From JANYCO01 sp035535995 (GTDB lineage Bacteria > Bacteroidota > Bacteroidia > Cytophagales > Cytophagaceae), in assembly GCA_035535995.1 (NCBI GenBank), contig DATLOZ010000023.1, positions 151,752 to 215,751 on the forward strand: 64,000 nucleotides of DNA. Reading direction: 5' to 3'. The translations under genes and the position numbers were made by a program. Below, in pieces: positions 1 to 7,701 of the stretch (the first letter of the stretch is position 1; every line of letters begins with the position of its first letter). The notes under the pieces were generated by a model. That model made no database searches. It was given only the letters and a program-made list of their open reading frames with translations, and was not told where the DNA came from.

Positions 1-807
1 AGGAAAGGAAATCCTACCCTACTAATTCTTTCTCACGGACTGGAAGGCAATACCGAAAGCAAATACCTCAAGGGCATGGCCAGAGCCGCGGTGAATGCAG
101 GATACGATGTGCTTGCCTGGAATTACCGTGGATGTAGCGAAGAGATGAACCGCAATTTTCGCTTCTACCATAGCGGTGAATCTGCCGATTTAGATCTGGT
201 AGTGCAACATGTGGCAGCGCTAAAAAAATATAACAGTATCGGTCTGGTAGGATTTAGTATTGGAGGTAATATCACCTTAAAATATTTGGGAGAAAGATCT
301 GATTCAATTTCTCCTTTCATCAAAGCTGCAGTCACCTTCTCCGCTCCCTGCGACCTTAAAGCAGGAGCCGAGCATATGGCCAAATGGGAAAGTAAATTTT
401 ACATGAACCGTTTTCTTACCAATCTTCATTTGAAAGTATTGGCGAAAGCGAAACAATATCCCGACAGGATCAATGACCAGGGTTTTGAAAAATTAAAAAA
501 TTTCATCCAGTTCGACGAACGTTATACCGCGCCCATTCATGGATTCAGGGATGCTGCAGATTATTACAAACAAAGCAGTTCTATTTTCTACATTCCCGGC
601 ATTAAAATTCCTACACTACTGGTAAGCGCTCTGAACGATCCGTTTTTATGTGAAGCTTGCTTTCCTACCGAACAAGCGAAAAACAATCCATATTTTTTCC
701 TGGAGACACCTGCTCATGGCGGCCATTGTGGTTTTTATGAAAAGAATGCGAATGGAAATTACTGGTCGGATGAGAGAGCGTTGGAGTTTTTGAAAATTTA
801 TTTGTAG
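1..807 (+). CDS. YheT-family alpha/beta hydrolase, 5' end cut by window edge
   Basis: The open frame runs in from base 1, so the gene starts outside the window and the ATG at 76 is internal. The first visible residues include HGLEGNTESKY, the oxyanion/HG motif of the YheT/UPF0017 group of alpha/beta hydrolases. The nucleophile elbow is GFSIGGN, the acid is probably the Asp of LNDPF, and the catalytic His lies in HGGHCGF near the C-terminus. Members are cytoplasmic esterase-like enzymes of poorly defined substrate. The C-terminal WSDERALEFL segment is also typical. The N-terminal portion (roughly 50-60 residues) is missing. Family assignment is secure; the substrate is unknown. Confidence 0.88.
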   Translation, partial: RKGNPTLLILSHGLEGNTESKYLKGMARAAVNAGYDVLAWNYRGCSEEMNRNFRFYHSGESADLDLVVQHVAALKKYNSIGLVGFSIGGNITLKYLGERSDSISPFIKAAVTFSAPCDLKAGAEHMAKWESKFYMNRFLTNLHLKVLAKAKQYPDRINDQGFEKLKNFIQFDERYTAPIHGFRDAADYYKQSSSIFYIPGIKIPTLLVSALNDPFLCEACFPTEQAKNNPYFFLETPAHGGHCGFYEKNANGNYWSDERALEFLKIYL

Positions 808-811
808 TAAT

Positions 812-964
812 TTAACCGTCATTGCGAGGAGTGCGTCATGCGACGAAGCAATCCGTCGACAGCGTGGAAGGTATAGTACTTATAATTGAAATCAGTTTGT
901 ATTTATAAACGGGGTCAGGCTTCGTAGCCAACAGATCGCTTCGCAAGCTCGCAATGACGTTTAA
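812..964. repeat. Dispersed inverted repeat, CGTCATTGCGAGGA family, copy 1
   Basis: The left arm AACCGTCATTGCGAGGA (814-830) is matched by an inverted right arm CTCGCAATGACGTTTAA ending at 964. Inside are the words GACGAAGCAATC and, inverted, AACAGATCGCTTCG. The same words occur at 38015-38197 and 39011-39110. It fills the gap between the hydrolase and the permease. It has no T tract, so it looks like a MITE-like or REP-like element, not a simple terminator. Confidence 0.8.
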
Positions 965-1011
965 GTTTTCAAAGATTTCATTATCTTTATTTCTAAACAA
1001 AAAAGCACTCG

Positions 1012-2649
1012 TTGAACTTTCAAAAACTCTTTCACAAAAAAGATCCCAACGGTCTGCACGAAGCGCAGGATGAGCGTTTAGTAAAAAATCTCTCGTTGAC
1101 TGATCTAACCTCCATGGGTATTGCAGCCGTGATCGGCGCGGGAATTTTTGGCACCATTGGGAAAGCAAGTTTCGAGGGCGGTCCGGCGGTGATCTTGCTT
1201 TTTTTATTTACTGCAGTAGCATGTTTGTGCTCTGCTCTTTGTTATGCTCATTTCGCCTCCACCATTCATGGGTCAGGAAGTGCCTATACCTATGCATACG
1301 TAGCATTCGGAGAACTTATCGCCTGGATCATCGGCTGGGATTTGCTGATGGAATATGCAATTGGTAATATCGCAGTAGCTATTTCATGGTCTGATTATTT
1401 TACTACGTTTCTAAGAAATCTATACGTTCCTGTTCCTGAATATTTATCAGTAGATTATTTGTCTGCGCAAAAATTCCACCAGGAATATCTTGCTGCACCA
1501 GGGGAATCGTTTTCACCTGTTGTAAAAGAAGGATACGAAGCCTGGCGCAAAGCCCCGAAAATAGCAGGTTTCCGGTTGATCGCAGATGTCCCGGCTTTGC
1601 TTATCAATTTCCTGATCACCGTGCTGGTGTACATTGGGATCAAGGAATCCAAAACGGCGGGCAATTTTTTGGTACTCATAAAATTACTAGCCGTGCTGCT
1701 TGTGATCAGCGCCGGCGCTTTCTACATCGATCCTGCGCATTGGCAGCCCTTCGCACCGAACGGAATTTCCGGTGTGTTCAAAGGCACTGCCGGTGTCTTT
1801 TTTGCCTATATCGGGTTTGATGCTATTTCTACTACTGCCGAAGAATGCAAAGATCCACAACGCGATCTACCCCGCGCGATGATCTGGTCATTATTGATTT
1901 GCACTGTGCTGTATGTAGCGATTGCCTTGGTATTGACAGGAATGGTAAGCTACAAAGAACTCAACATGGGTGATCCATTAGCTTACGTATTTGAAAAACA
2001 TGATCTCACTTTGCTTTCTGAAGTCATTGCGCTGAGCGCTGTGGTAGCGATGACTAGCGTAATGCTAGTTTTTCAGCTCGGTCAGCCGCGCATCCTGATG
2101 AGTATGAGTCGTGATAAATTATTGCCTGCTGTTTTTGGAAAAGTACATCCGAAATTTCGCACGCCTTCTTTTGCTACAATTGTCACAGGCTTGATGGTCG
2201 CCATACCGATCTTGTTTCTCAACCATACTATTGTTACCGATCTTTGTTCGATCGGAACGCTTTTTGCGTTTGTGATCGTATGTACGGGTGTGTTGTTTGA
2301 CCAAAACAAAAGGGGAGGATTTAAAATACCTTATTATAATTCGAAGTACGTGGTGCCTCTTATTTTCATGGCTTTGCCGGTGGTCTTATATTATTTCAAT
2401 ACTGAAAATTTTATTAATTTCTTTAGCTATATACATACCGATAAAATTCCACTTTATTTTTTCATGGTGTATGCAGTTATTATTTCCTGGCTTTCGTTCA
2501 GGAAAAATCTTTCCTTCATCCCTGTTTTCGGACTTTCCTGTAATCTCTATTTGATCACTGAATTGGGCGTGACCAACTGGCTGCGCTTCGGGATCTGGCT
2601 GGTGATAGGATTGGTTGTTTATTTTTTATATGGATACAGAAAAAAATAA
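1012..2649 (+). CDS. APC-superfamily amino acid permease (CAT-like)
   Basis: A 545-residue polytopic membrane protein. The N-terminal LTSMGIAAVIGAGIFGTIG (residues about 33-51) is the TM1 substrate-binding glycine segment of APC/CAT family permeases. FAYIGFDAISTTAEECKDPQ (about 264-283) is the conserved TM6/loop signature of the cationic amino acid transporter-like subgroup. About 12 to 14 hydrophobic segments are visible. The start is a TTG at 1012; the first in-frame ATG (1114) would remove residues of TM1, so TTG is preferred. No strong ribosome binding site is seen. It would import amino acids by proton symport or exchange; the substrate cannot be read from the sequence. An inverted repeat follows the gene. 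Confidence 0.88.
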   Translation: MNFQKLFHKKDPNGLHEAQDERLVKNLSLTDLTSMGIAAVIGAGIFGTIGKASFEGGPAVILLFLFTAVACLCSALCYAHFASTIHGSGSAYTYAYVAFGELIAWIIGWDLLMEYAIGNIAVAISWSDYFTTFLRNLYVPVPEYLSVDYLSAQKFHQEYLAAPGESFSPVVKEGYEAWRKAPKIAGFRLIADVPALLINFLITVLVYIGIKESKTAGNFLVLIKLLAVLLVISAGAFYIDPAHWQPFAPNGISGVFKGTAGVFFAYIGFDAISTTAEECKDPQRDLPRAMIWSLLICTVLYVAIALVLTGMVSYKELNMGDPLAYVFEKHDLTLLSEVIALSAVVAMTSVMLVFQLGQPRILMSMSRDKLLPAVFGKVHPKFRTPSFATIVTGLMVAIPILFLNHTIVTDLCSIGTLFAFVIVCTGVLFDQNKRGGFKIPYYNSKYVVPLIFMALPVVLYYFNTENFINFFSYIHTDKIPLYFFMVYAVIISWLSFRKNLSFIPVFGLSCNLYLITELGVTNWLRFGIWLVIGLVVYFLYGYRKK

Positions 2650-2655
2650 TTTTAG

Positions 2656-2845
2656 AATTCCCCTCCTAAGTATTAAGATTAATAATGGATGCAAGATACC
2701 AGATGCCGGATACCAGATAGTTTAGATAAAAACAACTCTGTTTTACAAATAAGCTAAAAGACAATGTCATTAAATTACTCTCGCATTATCTGGCATCCGG
2801 TATCTGGTATCTCAAATAAGTATTAATATTTAAGAGGGTAATTCC
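2656..2845. repeat. Dispersed inverted repeat, GATGCCGGATACCAGAT family, copy 1
   Basis: Left arm GATACCAGATGCCGGATACC (from 2695) pairs with right arm TATCTGGCATCCGGTATCTG (2787-2806). Outer, weaker arms (AATTCCCCTCCTAAGTATTAA on the left, TATTAATATTTAAGAGGGTAATT-like on the right) extend the element. A second full copy lies at 44213-44350 and a partial one at 36380-36412. It sits between the convergent permease and TSP3-OmpA genes. Confidence 0.8.
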
Positions 2846-2879
2846 AAATAATTTTACTCTACCATAAATCCATCCAAAT

Positions 2880-2914
2880 AAAAAAGGCCTGTAGAAAAAT
2901 TTCTACAGGCCTTT
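2880..2914 (-). terminator. Intrinsic terminator of the TSP3-OmpA gene
   Basis: Read on the minus strand, AAAGGCCTGTAGAAA pairs with TTTCTACAGGCCTTT around a very short loop and runs into a T tract. It lies 21 bases past the stop codon of the minus-strand gene. The other strand also ends in a short T run, so it may act in both directions. Confidence 0.8.
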
Positions 2915-2934
2915 CAGAGTCATTCAATATTAAA

Positions 2935-3885
2935 TTATTCAGGAATGATCGTCATTTCCACTCTTCTGTTTTTATGACGTCCATCTTCTGTATCGTTCGA
3001 AGCTACTGGTCTGGTTTCTCCGAAACCATCTGTAGTAATACGGTCTGCGCTCACACCTTTGTTTATTAGGTATTTCTTCACAGAAGCCGAACGACGTTTG
3101 GAGAGATCCATATTTTTATCATCGTCCCCTACATTGTCGGTATGTCCTTCCAGGTACAATTTATACCTAGGATTGTTGCGCAATACTTTGGCGAGTATAT
3201 CGAGCGATTGGAAGGATGATGATACGATTACATCTGAATTGGTTTCAAACAATAAATTGTCAAACGCACTTTGAAGCGCATCAGCATCTGCTTTCTTAAT
3301 TTCAGGGCAGCCTTTGTTTTTCTTCACGCCTGGCACTTTCGGACAAAGATCTGAGTAATCGTCGATGCCATCTTTATCCGTGTCGATGAATGGCGGAGGA
3401 CAGCCTTGGTATCTTTCTATACCTGGCTCTTTCGGGCATTTATCATCTTTGTCTTGAATACCGTCGTTGTCGGTATCAGGACAACCGTGGAACTTAACAA
3501 TTCCTGGTACATCCGGACACATATCTTCGTTGTCTTTAATACCATCGTTGTCGCGGTCACCCCAAGGACATCCTTTGTTTTCTACCGGTCCCTTTTCATT
3601 TTTACATTGATCTTCGTAATCGTATACACCATCGAAGTCAGTATCGTAAGGGCATCCGAAAGGAGTCACCGGCTCGCCTTTCGGAGTGTGAATACACTCA
3701 TCGCGACCGTCTGGTACACCGTCACCATCGGAATCTTTTTCATGGTAAACAGGTGTGTATGGTTCTCTCTTTTTTGCTTTCTGCTTTTTATATTTCTTGG
3801 TATTTTTAGGATTCTGCGCGAGGACTTCGGACACAGAAAAACAGTTTAACATTAAAAATGTAACTGCCAGGAATAGGTATTTCAT
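2935..3885 (-). CDS. OmpA-family outer membrane protein with thrombospondin type 3 repeats
   Basis: 316 residues. A signal peptide (residues 1-23, ending VLAQ) is followed by a basic linker (about 25-42), then about five calcium-binding TSP3 repeats (about 48-195) with the pattern DxDxDGxxD and regular GCP words. The C-terminal OmpA domain (about 205-316) has LYLEGHTDNVGDDDKNMDLS and ends in GRHKNRRVEMTI, the peptidoglycan-binding residues of the OmpA_C fold. It would anchor an outer membrane or periplasmic assembly to peptidoglycan, with the TSP3 region as a calcium-stiffened spacer. The gene stands alone, with a terminator just after it and valS upstream on the same strand. Confidence 0.92.
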   Translation of the reverse strand: MKYLFLAVTFLMLNCFSVSEVLAQNPKNTKKYKKQKAKKREPYTPVYHEKDSDGDGVPDGRDECIHTPKGEPVTPFGCPYDTDFDGVYDYEDQCKNEKGPVENKGCPWGDRDNDGIKDNEDMCPDVPGIVKFHGCPDTDNDGIQDKDDKCPKEPGIERYQGCPPPFIDTDKDGIDDYSDLCPKVPGVKKNKGCPEIKKADADALQSAFDNLLFETNSDVIVSSSFQSLDILAKVLRNNPRYKLYLEGHTDNVGDDDKNMDLSKRRSASVKKYLINKGVSADRITTDGFGETRPVASNDTEDGRHKNRRVEMTIIPE

Positions 3886-3956
3886 TAGTAAATCGGTTTT
3901 TGGTTAAAATGATCTCTACGTAAAGTACTAAATTTAGTTATAACTGCCAATTCTGC

Positions 3957-6614
3957 TTACGATAATTGTGCCAGGCTCTCTTCCAGCGTTTTGATCTTGG
4001 ATTCCGCATCGGCCTTCTTCTTTCTTTCATTCGCGATCACTTGCTCCGGAGCGCTCGATACAAATTTTTCGTTGCTGAGTTTTTTATCTACTGAAATTAA
4101 AAATCCCTTCAGGTATTCCAATTCCTTAGTAAGCGTCTCACGCTCCTTTTCAGAATCTACCTGGCCTTCCAGCGGCACGATCACTTCGTCGGTACGGACC
4201 ATGAAGCTTATAGCGCCTTCCAAGGTATTAGTAAATTTTATTTCTGAAATATTAGCCAGCTTACAAATCGTACCTTCAAATTTTTTGTATGGTGTCTGGT
4301 CAGCCGCTTTGATGAGAAGCTCCAGAGGATTCTTTGGTGATAATTGTTTAGAGCTTCTGAGATTTCTTACTTGTGCTACTGTTTCAAAAGCGATGTCAGC
4401 CGCGGCAAGTATGGAAGCATCGGCTTTGCCGGTTTCAGGAAAGGCCGCCTGGCAAATACTTTCTCCCTCTTTGCGTTCTTTCAAATCTTGCCAGATCTCT
4501 TCGGAAATAAAAGGCATAAGCGGATGAATTATTTTCATCAGTTTTTCAAAGATCAGGATCGTAGCCTCGTAGGAGCCTTTATCGATCGGCTGTTCAAAGC
4601 CAGGCTTGATCATTTCGAGGTACCAGGCGCAGAAAGAATCCCATACCAATTTGTAATTGGTCATCAGCACATCGGAGAGTCTGAATTTGCTGTAGTGTTC
4701 CTCTGCCTCTGCCAAAGCCTCGTTCAGCTTGGCTTCCATCCATTCGAGGGCCACTTTGTTGTTCTCCGGCATTGGAGCGTCTACGGTTGTCCAGCCTTTA
4801 ACAAGACGGAAAGCGTTCCATACCTTGTTTGTGAAGTTTCTTCCCTGTTCGCAATATTTTTCATCAAAAAGCAAATCATTTCCTGCAGGGGAACTGAGCA
4901 GCATTCCAAAACGCACGCCATCCGCGCTGTACTTTTGCATCAGCTCGATCGGGTCTGGAGAGTTGCCAAGCGACTTCGACATTTTTCTACCTTGCTTATC
5001 ACGTACGATACCGGTAAGGTAAACATCCTTGAACGGCCGCTGTCCGCGGAATTCGTAGCCAGCCATGATCATTCTTGCTACCCAGAAGAATAATATCTCC
5101 GGTGCAGTCACCAATACATTGGTTGGATAATAATAGTTGATGTCTTTGTTGTTTGGATCTTTGAATCCATCAAACACCGAGATCGGCCAGAGCCAGGAAG
5201 AGTACCATGTATCGAGTACGTCTTCATCCTGGGTGATTTCCTCAATTTTGAATTTTAAATTTTGAATTTTAAATTTTCCAATCGCTTCTTCTTTTGTTTT
5301 CGCTACTACAAATTCTCCGGAAGGAAGGTAGAATGCAGGGATCCGCTGTCCCCACCACAATTGGCGGGAGATACACCAATCCTTAACATTTTCCAGCCAG
5401 TGACGATACGTATTTTTAAATTTAGCTGGCACCAACTGGATCTCATCGTTCATCACATCTTCCAGCACTTGTGGATTGTGCTTGAGAAATTTCTTCATGT
5501 CTACAAACCACTGTTTCGACAATCTCGGTTCGATTACTGCGTCGGTTCTTTCGGAGTAACCAACATTGTTTTTAATATCTTCTGTTTTCGCCAGATGACC
5601 CAGCTCTTCCAGGTATTTCACGATTTCTTTTCGTACAGCAAAACGATCTTTACCTGCATACAAAACAGAATGCTCGTTGAACGTACCATCGTCGTTCATA
5701 ATATCGATTACAGGAAGATTGTGTTTTTGTCCGAGCTGGTAGTCATTTACATCGTGTGCGGGCGTCACTTTCAGGCAACCTGTACCAAATTCCATATCCA
5801 CATATTCGTCCATGATCACAGGGATGATGCGGTTGATGATTGGCACGAATACTTTTTTACCTTTCAGGTGTTGGTAGCGTTCATCCTTAGGGTTAACGCA
5901 GATAGCAGTATCGCCTACGATTGTTTCCGGGCGCGTGGTTGCTACGGTCAGGAAATTATTAGCAGAGATCGTTTGATCCTGTTCTTTTCCTTCTTCTACA
6001 ATTACGTAGCGAAGATGATATAATTTTGAATTTACTTCTTTGTGAATTACTTCTTCGTCTGAAAGCGCTGTTTTTCCCTGTGGATCCCAGTTCACCATAC
6101 GCAGGCCGCGGTAGATATAGCCTTTCTCATACATGCGAACGAATACTTCGATCACAGCATCCGAGAGTGAAGGCTCCATGGTAAAACGAGTTCTGTCCCA
6201 ATCTACCGAAGCGCCAAGTTTTTTTAATTGTTCGAGAATGATCCCGCCATATTTTTCTTTCCATTCCCAGGCGTATTTCAAAAAGTCTTCACGCGAGAGA
6301 TCGCTTTTTTTGATCCCACGTTCGCGAAGCATTTGCACTACCTTTGCTTCGGTAGCAATGGAAGCATGGTCAGTACCCGGCACCCAGCAAGCTTCTTTGC
6401 CTTGCATACGGGCGCGGCGTACGAGAATATCCTGAATGGTATTATTGAGCATATGTCCCATGTGCAGCACACCCGTGACATTGGGAGGGGGAATTACGAT
6501 CGTGAATGGTTCTTTTTTACTTGGCTTCGAAGCAAAGATCTTATGATCCAGCCAATAAGAATACCATTTATCTTCTACTTCTGTGGGGTTGTAAGTTTTA
6601 TTAATCTCACTCAT
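3957..6614 (-). CDS. valS: Valine--tRNA ligase
   Basis: 885 residues from the chosen start. It charges tRNA-Val in the cytoplasm. The HIGH-type motif is HMGHM (residues 51-55) after PPPNVTG, the KMSKS motif is at about 544-548, and an editing domain lies between. The anticodon-binding region is followed by the C-terminal coiled coil (EKERETLTKELEYLKGF to the end) typical of ValRS. I use the ATG at 6614 (MSEINKTYNPTEVEDKW) because an upstream in-frame ATG at 6752 adds 46 residues with no homology. Residues 447-457 (KFKIQNLKFKI) are encoded by an AT-rich tandem repeat that matches intergenic repeat words. Confidence 0.97.
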   Translation of the reverse strand: MSEINKTYNPTEVEDKWYSYWLDHKIFASKPSKKEPFTIVIPPPNVTGVLHMGHMLNNTIQDILVRRARMQGKEACWVPGTDHASIATEAKVVQMLRERGIKKSDLSREDFLKYAWEWKEKYGGIILEQLKKLGASVDWDRTRFTMEPSLSDAVIEVFVRMYEKGYIYRGLRMVNWDPQGKTALSDEEVIHKEVNSKLYHLRYVIVEEGKEQDQTISANNFLTVATTRPETIVGDTAICVNPKDERYQHLKGKKVFVPIINRIIPVIMDEYVDMEFGTGCLKVTPAHDVNDYQLGQKHNLPVIDIMNDDGTFNEHSVLYAGKDRFAVRKEIVKYLEELGHLAKTEDIKNNVGYSERTDAVIEPRLSKQWFVDMKKFLKHNPQVLEDVMNDEIQLVPAKFKNTYRHWLENVKDWCISRQLWWGQRIPAFYLPSGEFVVAKTKEEAIGKFKIQNLKFKIEEITQDEDVLDTWYSSWLWPISVFDGFKDPNNKDINYYYPTNVLVTAPEILFFWVARMIMAGYEFRGQRPFKDVYLTGIVRDKQGRKMSKSLGNSPDPIELMQKYSADGVRFGMLLSSPAGNDLLFDEKYCEQGRNFTNKVWNAFRLVKGWTTVDAPMPENNKVALEWMEAKLNEALAEAEEHYSKFRLSDVLMTNYKLVWDSFCAWYLEMIKPGFEQPIDKGSYEATILIFEKLMKIIHPLMPFISEEIWQDLKERKEGESICQAAFPETGKADASILAAADIAFETVAQVRNLRSSKQLSPKNPLELLIKAADQTPYKKFEGTICKLANISEIKFTNTLEGAISFMVRTDEVIVPLEGQVDSEKERETLTKELEYLKGFLISVDKKLSNEKFVSSAPEQVIANERKKKADAESKIKTLEESLAQLS
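5247..5274. repeat. Two tandem 14-bp AT-rich units inside valS
   Basis: The unit TTTGAATTTTAAAT occurs twice head to tail (5247-5260, 5261-5274). On the coding strand it reads as AAATTCAAA words. Similar words occur in the groES-groEL spacer (TTCAAAACTCAAAAATTC, from 61486). Because 14 is not a multiple of 3, the two units are read in different frames. Confidence 0.85.
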
Positions 6615-6790
6615 GCTCAAATTCAATTTTTCAGGGGGTAAATATAAACAAAAATGCCTATCCGTTTGTCTTCCATTGCAAGAGAGGTAAATCCAAATAC
6701 CATAGCCTAAATAATCATTTTTATATTTGGAAATTGTTTTTTGGTATCTCAATATCTGGATTACAAGTGAATAGTTATTTTATTCAATTT

Positions 6791-6811
6791 GGGGTGTTTG
6801 GGCCTTACCCC
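6791..6811 (+). repeat. Short hairpin word GGGGT...ACCCC
   Basis: GGGGTGTTTGGGC is followed at once by CTTACCCC, giving a 5-bp stem with an 11-base loop. It lies in the gene-free stretch upstream of valS (about 180 bases before its start, other strand). From memory, similar words occur as fragments of dispersed repeats in other Bacteroidota genomes; that cannot be checked here. The rest of 6812-6980 is AT-rich, with no frame or structure I can support. Confidence 0.35.
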
Positions 6812-6983
6812 ACTGCTTTTGTCACGATCCCTGAACTTCGCTTTCATATTAAAAAAGGATTAGAGAATATTTCCCATTTCAAGCGAATCTTAGGATTTTA
6901 ATTATTATAAAGGTTTTTTCGAAAAAGGAAAATGCCCCCATACGCCTATTCGATAATTTTTGATATTTTTTTTCAACAATCTA

Positions 6984-7014
6984 TTGTCCTTAGTGTTGCT
7001 TTTTATTATGTTTG
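6984..7014 (+). promoter_or_regulatory. Bacteroidota-type promoter for the tandem RNA motifs
   Basis: TTG at 6984-6986, a 20-base spacer, and TATGTTTG at 7007-7014. This fits the known Bacteroidota primary sigma pattern (TTG, 17-23 bases, TAnnTTTG). Transcription would start near 7020 and run into the first hairpin motif at 7060. Confidence 0.6.
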
Positions 7015-7059
7015 TGCTAAGGAGTTCTTTAAAATGCTAATTATTTAACATTAACAGTT

Positions 7060-7122
7060 TTCCATAGCTGGTTGAGAGTTCCGGGAGACATAATACAGAG
7101 CCCTCTGTATTCTCCCGGTTTT
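7060..7122 (+). ncRNA. Candidate structured RNA motif, copy A
   Basis: The lead sequence TTCCATAGCTGGTTGAGAG (7060-7078) is followed by an outer stem CCGGGAGA (7081-7088) with TCTCCCGG (7111-7118). Inside is an inner hairpin ACAGA-GCCC-TCTGT. The outer stem is followed by TTTT. Copy B repeats the lead, outer stem and GCCC loop exactly but has a different inner stem that still pairs. This is the pattern expected of a conserved RNA. The 3' hairpin plus Ts may also end transcription. I could not match it to a riboswitch or sRNA class I know. Confidence 0.55.
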
Positions 7123-7168
7123 ATTAAAAGCTGTGAAAAATTGTTAATTCGAAGAAAAGCATTTAAGA

Positions 7169-7237
7169 TTCCATAGCTGGTTGAGAGATCCGGGAGAAAA
7201 TAGTGCACAGCCCTGTGTACTTCTCCCGGTTTTTTTT
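7169..7237 (+). ncRNA. Candidate structured RNA motif, copy B
   Basis: Begins 109 bases after copy A. The lead TTCCATAGCTGGTTGAGAG (7169-7187) is identical. The outer stem CCGGGAGA (7190-7197) and TCTCCCGG (7222-7229) is identical. The inner stem is GTGCACA-GCCC-TGTGTAC, longer than in copy A but with the same GCCC loop. Eight Ts follow (7230-7237), making this the stronger terminator of the two. No clear promoter lies between the copies, so both are probably on one transcript from the promoter near 7007. Confidence 0.55.
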
Positions 7238-7284
7238 GTCTATATATTTTCGAATTATTACTGAAAAATACCCCTTTCGGGTGA

Positions 7285-7314
7285 TTGCGGGTAAATTTTT
7301 ATACTCTACCTTTG
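7285..7314 (+). promoter_or_regulatory. Bacteroidota-type promoter for the 7.3-7.5 kb transcript
   Basis: TTG at 7285-7287, a 19-base spacer, and TACCTTTG at 7307-7314. This is a close match to the Bacteroidota consensus. The predicted start is near 7320. Confidence 0.65.
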
Positions 7315-7319
7315 TATCA

Positions 7320-7513
7320 TGCTAACCGAGTAAAATACATTGAATGCATTACTTAATGCAATGCCGTATTAGTATACCACTTACCACTAAAACGTCAGCA
7401 TTAAGTACCAGCCTTTAAGTTGTGACTCAGTGAAAACATAGCAAACTACCAATCAGTTTAATTTTTTCTCTATCTATCAAAAGACAGAAGGCATCTACCC
7501 CTTCTGTCTTTTT
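7320..7513 (+). ncRNA. Candidate small RNA, about 195 nt, function unknown
   Basis: A strong promoter lies just upstream, and a clear intrinsic terminator lies at 7479-7513 (AAAAGACAGAAGG pairing with CCTTCTGTCTTTTT). Between them is no gene of normal size. Possible pairing: ACCGAGT near 7325 with ACTCAGT near 7424, and a local TGCATT/AATGCA hairpin near 7345-7360. The length would suit a 6S-type RNA, but I cannot show the long bulged duplex expected of one. A 24-codon frame (7344-7418) lies inside, so a short peptide or leader is an alternative. Confidence 0.5.
7479..7513 (+). terminator. Intrinsic terminator of the candidate small RNA
   Basis: Thirteen-base stem AAAAGACAGAAGG with CCTTCTGTCTTTT around an eight-base loop, ending in a T run. 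It separates the transcript from the repeat element and arfB. Confidence 0.85.
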
Positions 7514-7517
7514 ATTA

Positions 7518-7700
7518 TCTGAACCTTGATTCTCTGGATTAATAGATTTTCAGGATTTTTGTTTAGACATTTGATAAATTATCATTCAGAAGAAACCTTG
7601 TGAGTATAAATTCAGAATAATAATTTCAAGAACTGAAGTGAGTATAAAAGTAGAATTCAAATCTTATTAATTCTTTAATTCTGTAAATCAAGGTTCAGAC
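7518..7700. repeat. Repeat element with TCTGAACCTTGATT inverted ends, abutting arfB
   Basis: Left end TCTGAACCTTGATT (7518-7531) and right end AATCAAGGTTCAGA (7686-7699) are exact inverted copies of 14 bases. Next to the left end is CTCTGGATTAATAGATTTTC, and next to the right end ATTCTTTAATTCTGT, also inversely related. The right end stops two bases before the arfB ATG. The same 14-mer recurs at 41413-41426, over the stop codon of the MDR oxidoreductase gene. Confidence 0.65.
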
Positions 7701-7701
7701 A

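Noticed and set aside
836..1168. 110-codon frame on the minus strand
   Set aside because: It spans repeat copy 1 and the start of the permease gene in antisense, with no family resemblance.
3300..3750. Regular spacing that could suggest a CRISPR or tandem repeat array
   Set aside because: The periodicity comes from TSP3 protein repeats. The DNA units vary and there are no identical direct repeats with unique spacers.
4344..5093. 249-codon plus-strand frame within valS
   Set aside because: It is antisense to strongly conserved ValRS sequence. The long open length follows from codon bias on the other strand.
7344..7418. 24-codon frame (MHYLMQCRISIPLTTKTSAL...) in the candidate small RNA
   Set aside because: Too short to support without conservation, and no ribosome binding evidence. 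Kept only as an alternative for the transcript.
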